A stretch of 64,000 nt of DNA from Chiua virens (Eukaryota > Basidiomycota > Agaricomycetes > Boletales > Boletaceae), in contig JAHNUO010000015.1 in the NCBI GenBank assembly GCA_019787685.1, forward strand, positions 496,001 through 560,000. The letters run 5' to 3'. Positions 54,489 to 64,000 of the stretch are shown one piece after another. Position 1 is the first letter of the stretch. Each line of letters opens with the position of its first letter. A model generated the notes under the pieces. The model worked only from the letters and a program-made list of their open reading frames with translations. It did not search any database and was not told the origin of the DNA. The translations under genes were made by a program, and so were the position numbers.

Positions 54489-56643
54489 TCATCCACGTCT
54501 CAAACAAAGTACCCCACTGACAGCCAGCAAGGGGATAGCAATGGTCCATGACGCGATATTGCCAAAAGAACTTCGGCCACTTCCCACGTCCATATTCTGC
54601 GGACACAAGCCAGTGCCTTTGAGTGATGTCACTGGCATGAGCACCTGTCCAAATAATAGAAGCAGGACCACGCGGTCGCCAAGTCAGACGTTGCCGCCAC
54701 AAATGCGCAGATCATACCTTGGGCATACCCTCATCTGACTCGATCGTCACGCCCCCATTCTCTCCTGCGAGGTATGAACGACAAGTCAGCACGTCTACGA
54801 CCTGCTGATTGCCCTTGAACACCGGGTCCGTCACGTTCCATCGTACTGGAACTCGTCTGCTGACTACCGATGTTAGTCAGGAGCGCAAGGATTGGCGGTT
54901 TCGAAACCACTAGCATGTTCGAGGAATTGACATCCAGGAATTGCATCTAAATGGGGATCCGGCAAGTTAATACATCTCTTCTCTTTTAACAGCTTCGGAC
55001 TCAGATCAATGAGCCACTGACAGGTGTCGTCAAGAAATATTCCTCCGAAGTTATGGCTGCTTTCCGAGCTTGGTTGAGTGCTGTGACCATCATATACAGT
55101 GGGTGCTCCGGATCATATCGGGTGTGCCACATGCTGTGATTGAGATTAGTTTACCATGCGGGGTACAGCTAGAATCTCACGCTTCATGATTACTCGGAGT
55201 TTGGCCACCAGACAGACCTTGTTCCTGTCCTGACACCCATGAATCAACATGTCCTGCCTAACGAAAACCGTATTCATCACCATAATAAAGGGTAGGGATG
55301 CCGTCGTGAACAAATGGCCACACAATAGCATTCGCTCGAAGCTGTGTTCGTACTTTAGCCGAATCCCTCAACCGATGTCCAGGGTTGCTCGTACCGCGGT
55401 ATCAGTTTGTCATCGAACCAAATCGTGGTTGATCATGGTTCTCCAGAAAGGAACCCGTCATGAAGGTTCCACTGTTGAATTCTCCCTGCGCCTGCTGCAC
55501 AATGCTTTTTAGCGCGTTGAAGTCGCCCTGTGGTGACGCAAACGCGGGTACAAGTTCGAACCAGGTGGGATAATCCAACACAGCGCTCATCACACCTTTT
55601 TTGTTATCAACAGATTGTTCTGCCTGGATTGGGAACCATAGACTCACCGGTGTAGGAACTAGTGTAACTGACGTCCATCGAGAAAACCTTGAAAAACGTC
55701 AGCTACCTTGTTCACGTTTTACGCGTCACATACCTCCCCCATGGTAAATATCCCTGCTTGCGTCGTGAAGGTGGTCCAAAACTCCTTCGAAACAAATTTG
55801 ACTGTGCTCAGCCTCAGCCCGTCCACTCCGAAGTCGGAAATAACGTCTGAAATCCAACTATTTAGCGTCCCGATGACCTCTGGCCTTTCTGTATCCACAT
55901 CCGCCCATGGCATACTCTCATTACCGAGCCAACATTGCTCCACCTCGGTTTGATTGCTGTAATCTGTGATCCAGCAAACCTGGTGGAAATCCGCGAGGTC
56001 GGTAAAAGGATAGAGTCTGGTGGTATTTGTGACGGGCGTGGTTGAATTGGACATGGCAAGCTGCACAGCGGTGAGATTGAATGGGCGGGAAGACACCATG
56101 TGGTTGACGACGATGTCTAGCATGAGGTACATCCCTCGCAAGTGAAGGGAGTCGCTGAGGTTCTTCAGGTCCTTGGCTGTCCCGAAATGCGAGTTAAGTT
56201 GGGTCAGATCCTGGGGCCAATAGCTAGAGTGGAGCGTCAGCATCGGCGAGAGGATAAGGAGCACTGCGGACCCACCCGTGATAAGCCTCGCCCATCGGAG
56301 TCTGACCTTCGACGTTCGCAAACGGGGGTGAGATCCAAATGGCATCAAAACCCATGCCCTGTATGTAATCGAGATGATCGATGATACCTCCCCAGGTACC
56401 ACCACAGTACTGGAGGGCAGAGGTATTGCAGGGAACGTTGTACGCGGTACCATTGCTCACATCTTGAAGAGCAAACCTATCCGTCATGACCTAGAGCACC
56501 GTTGAACACGCGCCTCTAAAGGAAAACGGGTTTTGATGTACCTGGTAAATCGAACGTGATCTCCACTGCTGCGCATCGGCAGCCGACGATTGAATGGGGA
56601 AGAAGCTAATGAAAGTCAGTAGTGAAAATACGATGGAAGACAT
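54489..56643 (-). CDS. GH13 alpha-amylase-like protein with C-terminal anchor; nucleophile Asp replaced
   Basis: About ten exons on the minus strand. A signal peptide ([20 protein letters not shown]) precedes a fungal alpha-amylase barrel: [37 protein letters not shown], region [11 protein letters not shown], region [20 protein letters not shown], region [13 protein letters not shown] and region [13 protein letters not shown]. The domain ends with [19 protein letters not shown]. The last exon, from [14 protein letters not shown], adds [20 protein letters not shown] and LRRG: a hydrophobic tail typical of GPI-anchored or membrane-bound wall amylases. In region II the catalytic aspartate (GLRIDTVKH in Aspergillus amylase) is Ser and the following His is Phe, while Glu and the second Asp are kept. 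Hydrolysis by the usual route should fail; a wall-glucan role as in other anchored family members, or no activity, is possible. Confidence 0.8.
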
Positions 56644-57278
56644 TATGGAAAGAGGTAGTATGTTGATCCCAGCTTAGAAGTAGAGCTGAGCCAAGATACA
56701 GCTGAGTGTGTCGGAGGATGGCATTCGCAGCGTTGGTCGACTATAATTCGGGGGTGGATATTTGTTCGGGAAGGTCGCTGTGGCTACATTCAATGCCGTT
56801 GACCCTCGTCGGCAATTAGCCACACTTATATTTGGCATACCACACCCGAGACGTGGCTTCGCGACTACGTCACGTGTTACGAAAATCATTGCCACTCTCC
56901 AAGTTGACGTCGTTACTTCAAGTGCTTGCTCATGCTATCACACTTTAACAACTTATCTTGAAGATCAAGTTTCGTTAGAACATTTTCATTACTTGCATGA
57001 AAAAATTTGACTGTAACATCGAGTCATGAACGTCCCTCGCCGAGACTCTGAGCGCTTGAGCAGTGAGCATGTTAATGGCGAACCCCGCAAGGACTGATCT
57101 TTGCGTAAGAAATCAATGTGTTTCCGACGTAACCCAAGCGGTCAGTAATTACATCCTTGATTTATTTATTATTTACCGCTACCGCTAACTAGAGGTATGA
57201 AGAGGAAACGGCGGGAACATGGAACACCAATGACATAGACCAGTGCGTATAGCGTATGACGAAGTAGGACCCAAGGTA
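56644..57278. other. Intergenic
   Basis: Promoter side of the amylase gene and 3' side of the kinase gene. No gene seen. Confidence 0.4.
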
Positions 57279-58655
57279 TCATGACGACAGTTTAGGTATG
57301 GCGGGAATGCCTCTAGCAATAAACCAGATTCGACGCCTCCAATGGGAAGCAGCGTGGATGAGCTTTTCAATGACATCCTCCTCGTTGTTTGCTATCCGAG
57401 ACCGCAACTTCGTCCGGCTGAGACTGTGGCAAATGCTGTCAAATCGAGCTACAACTTCCTCCATGGTAGGCCGTTTAGAAGGATCTGACTGGATCATATC
57501 AGCCACCAGCGGTCGCATGAAGTCAAACCCTTTCTTGGTCTGTTTACTGTTGAGCGTTGAACTGAGTATTGAAGGGCACGAATGTAACTGACCTGAATAA
57601 AATCTTTCATAATGGCATTGCCAATGTAGAAGACATCAGTGGGAAACGGGTTGCGGGGTTCGTTTGAATTCTGAAACTCTGGTACCTCCTTATCACCGCC
57701 CCAAATAGGTAACTCTTTGGGGTCAGTGTCAGATGGGTCATACTTGCGAGAGATCCCAAAATCTATGAGGTAGTATTTAGAAGGTCGTTGGGTACGCGTG
57801 AAATGTGTTGCGGGACCACTAAAATCCCTCTTCATGCGAGTTTCCATCGGGTGGAAGGATTCCGGATACATCGAATTTGGATCGAGCATTAAATTTCTAT
57901 TCATGCAGTCACTGAGATAGAATGGTCAAAAAGCGTCTGTTGGTTATTACTTTCGACGCACCGATGAGCAACATGGTGCTTGTGCATGAACCGCAACCCC
58001 TACAAATAATGGTTAGGATGTACGCATTGAAAGATCGTTTTTCGATCAACCTACCTCGAATAACTGACGAAAGCATTCCAATGCCTCCCCGAACGTGTCA
58101 AACGGCGGATCAGAATAAGAACGGAGCAGTGGCATAACAATGATAACGGTTTCGTTATCATCGAGAGAAAGAATCTCGTAGATTGGGATGCAATGATTCT
58201 CCAGATGATTACCAAGGCTTTCAGACGAGAAGTACAACCCAATATCAACTTCGTAAGGGTGTACTGATTTCTCGATCCTTTTCAGAGTGACGAATCTCCC
58301 GTCCGAGATACGGGTGGCATCAATGACATGTCCTACCTTGTAAAGGTGTAGCGAGAAATAACAACAGGTAACCAACAGACGAACATACCTCCAGTTTCCG
58401 AGAGTCTTCGTGTTCAAACCGACCCTTACTAGAAGGGTTCCAGGATGGTGACCAGTCAGGGACATAACGTGCGCGGAGCAGATAGCCTCGATCCTTCAAC
58501 CACTGAAAGTGGTTAGACCACCAAAGTTCTCTGTCGTGCCGTGTTTCAGGAGGACGTCGTTGAGTAGTTCCAAAGACACTGAGTTCCTTCAGAGCTCGCT
58601 GGACCTGCTTCGTTTCGGCTTCTTCCCGTGCTGGTGTCACCTTTTTGCTCGTCAT
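57279..58655 (-). CDS. Protein kinase-like protein
   Basis: Several exons. From MTSKKVTPAREEAETKQVQR an N-terminal charged region leads to HFQWLKDRGYLLRARYVPDW, then VGHVIDATRISDGRFVTLKR (the VTLK lysine is the usual ATP anchor; no classic glycine loop is seen), NHCIPIYEILSLDDNETVII (hinge region), FMHKHHVAHRDCMNRNLMLD (catalytic loop with HRD and Asn), YYLIDFGISRKYD (DFG), and DFMRPLVADMIQSDPSKRPT with the subdomain XI Arg. All catalytic residues (K, HRD-D, N, DFG-D) are present. Agaricomycetes carry large sets of such kinases; the substrate is unknown. The start is chosen as the ATG before TSKKV; an upstream ATG at 58799 would add a hydrophobic stretch. Confidence 0.7.
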
Positions 58656-59124
58656 ATACGCTGCGTAGTTAGTCAACCTAGACGCAAAGTGCCACATGGT
58701 GGCCGTGCTCGAAAGTTGCCAAATATATTTTGGTGATCTCGTTATAAACATGGATAAACATGCGCCTACTTTGTTATCGCCGCCTTCGCTGAAGTCCAAA
58801 CCTGGAGGTAATGTTACTTCCTTTTTCCCAGCGCATGTTTACAGACGAGGCGGCATGATGTACCAGCATAGTCAGGACGAGCGCATCACCTAGCATGTAA
58901 TTCTTGAATCAGTTTCTTGATTTAACATGCAGAGCGTCAGTCTTTCTGTTAGACAACATGCGTGTGGAAAGTTGCTGTTGGCAGGTAAGGGCTGCCTGGC
59001 TTATCCGTTTCATCAACTTCTTGACCAGGTGGCATTTAAGTTTGGGAAAACCTTCCCGAGTTTTTACCACAGTCCCCACTCCTGTCCCTCTTGTGGTAGG
59101 AACTTTGAGCGACGACCAATTGCT
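58656..59124. other. Divergent promoter region
   Basis: Between the kinase gene (-) and the unknown gene (+). A plus-strand open frame from 58927 runs into the next gene (PSFYHSPHSCPSCGRNFERR), so that gene may start up to 200 bp earlier than given. Confidence 0.35.
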
Positions 59125-60158
59125 ATGGACTCATCTTTGCCCATCGACCAGGGCGATCGTGTCATCTTCCCTGTCCACCTTGGGACTGCCTCCAAGTTCA
59201 ACCGAGAAATCTTCCCATTATATCGAAGAAGAGACTCTCTCGGCCTTGGTGATGTCTACCTAGAGGCGACGCTGGACGAAATGCTGAAGATCATCAAGAT
59301 CGGAAACAGACCTCAACAATGGCAAGAGATTCTCGATAGCACGAAAGACCAATATGATCAGTGAGTGATTGTTAAGGGACCTTTTGTCTTTTTAAAGTAC
59401 AGCCCACATATTAGATTGATGCTGTGGAAGGCAGATCTTGAACAGCGTCCCAAATCCAAGAATCCTCTCAAAGCCTTCACGAACTATCGTGCTGTCCGAA
59501 TGTTTTTGGCTGCGAGTAAATCTCTCTACTCTGCAACCAAGGTAATAATATTGTTTCGAACGAAACCGTTTGAGAACATTCATCTGCAGAGTCGATCTGA
59601 AGAGATGATAAGGTCAAATAAAAGAAGCTTACTATCAATATCAGCTGAGGATGGACAATCAGCGAATGGTAAGTATGCTGTCTCACACCACTTCTTGGTC
59701 ACAAATCTCCCGTGATTCCCAGACGACGTATCTCCCGATGATAATATCGACGGGATATCAGTCAGGGTTAAGCATCCCCTGGATGACAGCACAAAACAGA
59801 AACTTCTAGACGTGGTTAATACCATTGCTTCATACTCTGGCCCATTCAGAAATGGTGGCTCGACCTCTGGTGAGGAAGCTGAGGATCCTCAAAGCCTCTC
59901 GGAAAGATGGCTTACGCCCAGTGTTTTACTACAGAAACGAGCTCAATTCTTACCGATGATTATGCCCTTGCCTCAGAATCATTGGCATCTCTTGCTGGCG
60001 ATGACATGGAAGAGGCGCCCCCTGATGCCACATCACCCGAGCCTTCATCACCAACGATCATACAGAACAACCAGTTCGTCATTTATGCCCTGAATTCAAC
60101 TCTCAACGGAACGACATTACACTTCGGTGGGAATCAGAACAGCGGCGGTTGGTTTTAA
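59125..60158 (+). CDS. Protein of unknown function
   Basis: Exon 1 has MDSSLPIDQGDRVIFPVHLG, FNREIFPLYRRRDSLGLGDV and NRPQQWQEILDSTKDQYDQ; a GTGAGT intron leads to LMLWKADLEQRPKSKNPLKA and FLAASKSLYSATK; further introns lead to RSNKRSLLSISAEDGQSAND, then a Ser/Glu-rich part (SGPFRNGGSTSGEEAEDPQS). The end is in another frame: MAYAQCFTTETSSILTDDY, then SPEPSSPTIIQNNQF and GGNQNSGGWF. One missing base near 59905 would join the two. No known domain, signal peptide or TM segment. The FPVHLG..F..E and TNYRAVRMFLAAS blocks look conserved, but I cannot name a family. Confidence 0.5.
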
Positions 60159-60741
60159 TTCTACGTTAGCAACGCTGTGTTCGCTGACCGGTATACTTAG
60201 CTGTGACCCATGTCATCATGCGCGCCAACGACACTTGAACCCTTTAAACGTACCGCATCAAGAATGTGAAACAGCATTATCAGATATTCGGACTCATTCG
60301 CAACCGAATTATCAAGTTCAGTGACTAGCTCGCCGCTTCAGGCTGGGACTAAATTGCATGACAATCGAATGGCTTGGAGTTGTGGGGCTTGAGTTACGTT
60401 GATCAGGAAGGACTCTATGTCCAATCCTAACTGGTTCTGGTTTCACCGCTTTGCAGCATGGACGTTTGAATGTTCGAGCGATGATGGGTGTGGTCACCGA
60501 CGTTATAGAGGAGGAGCATTGTAATCGTCTTTGAAGTCAAAAATATTGATGTGTAGTATTAGCAGAACCGATGCTGCCCGGTTTCCATCGAGTTTCCTTG
60601 ACTATATGATAAATGCATAGCTATCAAGTGGTCAATCATAATATATGATATCTGACTAACTATACCACGCCGTTACGTAAGCAGAGAGTGTTTGGGTACG
60701 CCAACCAGAGCTGGGAACACCGTGACTGAGAAGACTTCATT
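60159..60741. other. Intergenic
   Basis: No gene recognised between the unknown gene and the SDR gene. Confidence 0.4.
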
Positions 60742-61878
60742 ATGTTTTCGAAGACGCTAAAAGAAGTCGTTCAAGTCGCTCGAAATTCACCTTTGTCCGC
60801 GACGGCCATCGTCCTCGCGACTGGTCTTTCGGCCCTCTTCCTTGGCATCCGGTCACGCCAATCTCGACGGACGAGCAAATTATCCCGAGAACGTGAACGT
60901 GTTCTGATTCTTGGTGCAACGAGCGGTGTGGGACGAACGTTAGCCCATAAATACGCCTCTCGTGGTGCATTCCTATGCGTGGTGGGCAGGCGACAACCCA
61001 ACCTAGACAAGGTAGTACAGGAGTGCAAGGATATCTCCGAACGTGCAGGTTTCAGAGACCGAGTGCTGGGCAGCAGAGGGGATTGCGGAGATGTACAAGA
61101 CATGATTCGATTGCGCGAAACGGTACAAAAAGGTTAGCGTATACCACTTTCACACGTTGACATACTGGTGTTCATCCAACTTTGTAGCATGGCATGGACT
61201 CGACACGCTCATTCTCACTGCTGGCGTTTCCGCTCTGCAGCCTCTCATGTCGGTTGCAGGTGTAGATATGTTTGCACCAGATGTATTTGGGTCTCAAGCT
61301 AGCCCAGAGGGCATCCGACACGCAGTGGACGCGGCCAGAGCTGCGGTAAACGGTAATTTCGTCGGTCCCTACGTCGCTGCAGTCACATTCGTGAGTTTTT
61401 GCGTCTTCTACTTACTGGAAAGCGCTCTGACACGACATGTCAACAGATCCCCCTTCTCTCGTATACCTCATCGTCCCCATCGGTGCTCCTGCTGTCCAGC
61501 GTAGCAGCCGTCATCCCTGCACCAACACGTTCGCTCTATGCCGCCACGAAATCTGCATCACTGCTGCTTTACCAAGCGCTCTCCATCGAACATCCTTCAA
61601 TCCGTTTCACATTGTTCCTACCAGGAACCATCGAAGGTTCCTTCCGCGCATCTGCGGTGGACAATCCTCCCTGTTCTTCCGGTTCCACTATCCACGAATC
61701 CGATCCAAATAAGCACGGGTTGACACGCGAGTTTGTTGCGGACCGTTGTATTCGCGCAATTGACGCGGGTGAGAAGACAGTATTCACACCATTGTATTTC
61801 AGATTGGGTCATATTTTGTACTGGATACGGCCATCGTTTGTTGAATGGCGGGCAAGAATCAAGTACAACTTTAAGTGA
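60742..61878 (+). CDS. Short-chain dehydrogenase/reductase, membrane-anchored
   Basis: Three exons. A short N-terminal hydrophobic anchor (SATAIVLATGLSALFLGI) is followed by a basic stretch and the Rossmann fold: VLILGATSGVGRTLAHKYAS (TGxxxGxG variant), LDTLILTAGVSALQPL (NNAG position), the active-site region VLLLSSVAAVIPAP with Ser, and SLYAATKSASLLLYQAL (YxxxK). The substrate-side loop FLPGTIEGSF and a C-terminal hydrophobic part (PLYFRLGHILYWIRPSFVEW) follow. This is the layout of the 11-beta-HSD-like, ER-associated classical SDRs. The first motif begins GAT instead of TG but keeps GxxxGxG, common in this branch. NAD(P) dependence is expected; the substrate (lipid, sterol or small carbonyl) is not predictable. 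Confidence 0.85.
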
Positions 61879-62220
61879 AGTCGAAGTTTATGATACTGTT
61901 TTGGACAAGCTTTGGACCCTTGATAGATATTGTTAGAAACCAATTGAGGGACGGGTTTTGTAACTTTTAGTGAATCATGACATGCCTTCCCTACACCACC
62001 TTTAACACTCTAGTGATAGATCCAAAAAGTGTCTTTTTTAATCCGTCGTATCAGAGTATTGCAGTGCTCTGATATAAACTAGAGTTCGAACCGATTTTCA
62101 AGTTTCCGCCGGTTCGGAATGGTCAGATTACCGGACCGGTAAGTAAAACCGTATTGACTGATTCGTAATGAACTTCACTGCTAATTTATATCGATTACGT
62201 GCCATTTACATTTCATCCAA
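61879..62220. other. Intergenic
   Basis: Spacer with the promoter of the ChaC-type gene. Nothing specific seen. Confidence 0.4.
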
Positions 62221-63712
62221 TGGCTACCCCTCCATTCGTTGTGTTTGGATACGGATCTCTTATTTTCAAGGTGAATTACGATCTCTAAGGTTGTGACTCG
62301 CAGCTTACTAACTGATCAACAGCCTCCACCACACGTTATATCCCAAGGTACGCCTCCGTCGTCTATCTACCAAGATCGAAGCCTTCTCACATCATCCTCG
62401 GACATCCCGTTAGTTCCAGGTTTCCTAAAAGGCTACGTCCGAAGGTTTGCGCAGCAATCACACGACCATCGTGGAACACCTGAGGTGAATAATTGTATTG
62501 TTTCGCCGTTTTTTTCATGTTCACATCCGCCTGCTTTCAACGCTTCTTCACTCCTGGAAAATATGGGAATCAAAACGACGTCGACATCGCACGATTTTCG
62601 CTCGTGCATGCTGTACATATCATGCAAGAACCCTGGACGCGTGGTGACGCTCGTTCATAAGGAAGACTGGGATAGATTTTCCGCATCCGTGCGTTGGTTT
62701 TCTACCAACATTCTCCGCTTCTTACAAGTCAATCGTCGAAAGGATGCCTTTCCGCACGAAGACGTCGTATGGGGCGAGTTCTTTTCAACTTTACTGAACG
62801 AAAGAGTGTTTATTGATCCGGCTAACACGATGGTGGATGGCACAGGCGTCGCGTATACCATAGATCCGGCGTACGTCAGTGAAGTGCGTGATTACTTGGG
62901 TAAGTACCCTTTTGGCCTTAGAGAGGACAATTCGCTGGCGGCTTGAAAACGACTGGTTATATCCACGATTGACATATCGGCATTGTAGACTACCGGGAAA
63001 AGGTGCGCGCGTTCGGCTCTGGTGCCACGTCGGTTCTGCTTGATCCTTTGTCCCATCTCATGCAAGAGCTGTCGCAGGACGGGTACACGATGGAGACTCT
63101 GGACATATATACCATAGACGATAGCGTAGAGAAAGTCATCATACACAATGTAAGTCCGCCTTCCCTATCCATTCGCTAACATTCATTTGGTTCTGCTGCC
63201 ATTTTCTTGCGTCACGAATATCCCGATGTTGTATAGGCTTATGTACGTGTCCGCTGTCACTGCTTACTGGGGACATCTAACGAGGCATCCTCCATACCCT
63301 ACAGTGCTACGTCGGTCGACCCGACAACCCTTCCTTCAGTATGTATGAAACTTCCCTGTCGACCGTTACGCCCTCATAAGTGCCACGTAATAGTCGGCTC
63401 CGAACCTCTTGACACCCTCGCGGCGCACATCTGGCGCTCTGTCGGTCCTTCTGGAAGAAACAAGGTAGTATTGCATCTCCATTTCACGTTGCATTCCTAA
63501 CCACTCTCCTTCACCACCCTGGATAAAGGACTACCTTTATCAACTCGCAGACAGCGTTCGCGCACTCGCACCGGCGTCGTATGATTCCCACTTGTTTGCG
63601 CTCGAGGTGAGTGAGTCTGTTCGCTGATACGGGCATGGGTCTGATCACCACGTCGCAGACGCGGATTAGGCAGCTCGACAAGGAGCGAGGGGATGGCGTG
63701 GAGAAGAATTGA
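62221..63712 (+). CDS. ChaC-type gamma-glutamylcyclotransferase (glutathione-specific)
   Basis: Many small exons. It begins MATPPFVVFGYGSLIFKPPP, with FGYGSLI as the substrate-binding loop of the ChaC fold, then VPGFLKGYVRRFAQQSHDHR and GTPENPGRVVTL, then FPHEDVVWGVAYTI and PAYVSEVRDYLDYREK with the catalytic Glu in this last block. Later exons give GYTMETLDIYTIDD, CYVGRPDNPSF and EPLDTLAAHIWRSVGPSGRN, ending near RQLDKERGDGVEKN. ChaC enzymes split glutathione to 5-oxoproline and Cys-Gly in the cytosol, feeding cysteine recycling. Joining VVWG to VAYTI needs an intron from GCGAGT (62774) to CACAG (62843): a GC-AG intron. The stop is at 63710-63712. Confidence 0.8.
62774..62843 (+). other. Non-canonical GC-AG intron in the ChaC-type gene
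   Basis: The exon ends GTATGGG and the intron begins GCGAGT and ends GGCACAG. The only reading that yields the conserved VWGVAY motif uses this GC donor. All other introns I placed in the window start with GT. Confidence 0.6.
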
Positions 63713-64000
63713 AGAAACCGCGAGGAGAGGGAGGGGTGATCAGCTAGGTTGAGAGAATACGTGTAGTAGAAGATCCGTGACGATTGCAACCCACTCGCAA
63801 ACAGTCGTGGCTTGTACGGGGGATGACCATGACCACGGAAGATACGCAAAAAAGACTAGTGCCAGGGGTTCCACGTTGGTGAATACAACGGCTACGACGG
63901 CTAGGTAATACGAAGTATAAATAATACAAAATGCATGAACAACAGAAAGCAAAGAAATTGGTGAAATGCGCTTGAAAGCGCAGGTTATTAAGGGTATGAA
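63713..64000. other. Window end, no gene seen
   Basis: Downstream of the ChaC-type gene; AT-rich near 63900-63940. No coding signal recognised. Confidence 0.4.

Overview
The window is a piece of a filamentous basidiomycete genome, most likely an Agaricomycete and perhaps close to Rhizoctonia/Ceratobasidium. The evidence is nuclear genes split by many 40-70 nt introns with GT..AG ends, typical fungal housekeeping proteins (Get2, Ost5, RPA12, Yop1/DP1, LTA4 hydrolase), a cerato-platanin, a GH13 alpha-amylase with a C-terminal membrane anchor, and several protein families I know only from mushroom-forming fungi and relatives. There are no operons; neighbours share DNA, not a pathway.

Layout. 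1.4-7.8 kb is a compact housekeeping block: mitochondrial ribosomal protein (+), Get2 (-), ArfGAP (+), LTA4-hydrolase-type aminopeptidase (-). 8.3-14.8 kb holds three tandem copies of an unrecognised small-gene family plus gene scraps and a curious purine/pyrimidine alternating array. 15.2-16.4 kb and 28.35-29.64 kb are inverted copies of one segment that carries a broken 5' piece of the RNA polymerase I subunit gene RPA12. Between them lies an AT-rich, CpG-poor island of about 12 kb made of decayed mobile elements: a gene relic, a Tc1/mariner relic, several LTRs (two in head-to-head inverted orientation), a hairpin-bearing minisatellite, a Ty3/Gypsy chromovirus pol relic with a 3' LTR, a palindromic MITE, and a 2.7 kb element with 113 bp terminal inverted repeats that contains a RecQ-like helicase relic. 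29.8-31.7 kb returns to housekeeping genes (RPA12, OST5, Yop1/DP1). 33.4-40.8 kb has two paralogous cysteine-cluster genes around a gene-poor stretch with a cerato-platanin gene. 41.0-54.2 kb has a GT25 glycosyltransferase and three copies of an Agaricomycete-type family of unknown function, with a multi-TM protein, a DUF6699-like region and a DsbA/FrnE-type thioredoxin-fold protein between them. 54.5-63.7 kb has the alpha-amylase, a protein kinase, an unknown gene, an SDR oxidoreductase and a ChaC-type gamma-glutamylcyclotransferase.

Two things run through the whole window. First, many otherwise well conserved genes need one single-base frame correction, which points to residual assembly indels rather than real decay. 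Second, duplicates inside the mobile-element island differ from their outside relatives almost only by C-to-T/G-to-A changes at CpG sites, the mark of cytosine methylation. All splice sites and frames were read by eye, so exon borders are approximate.
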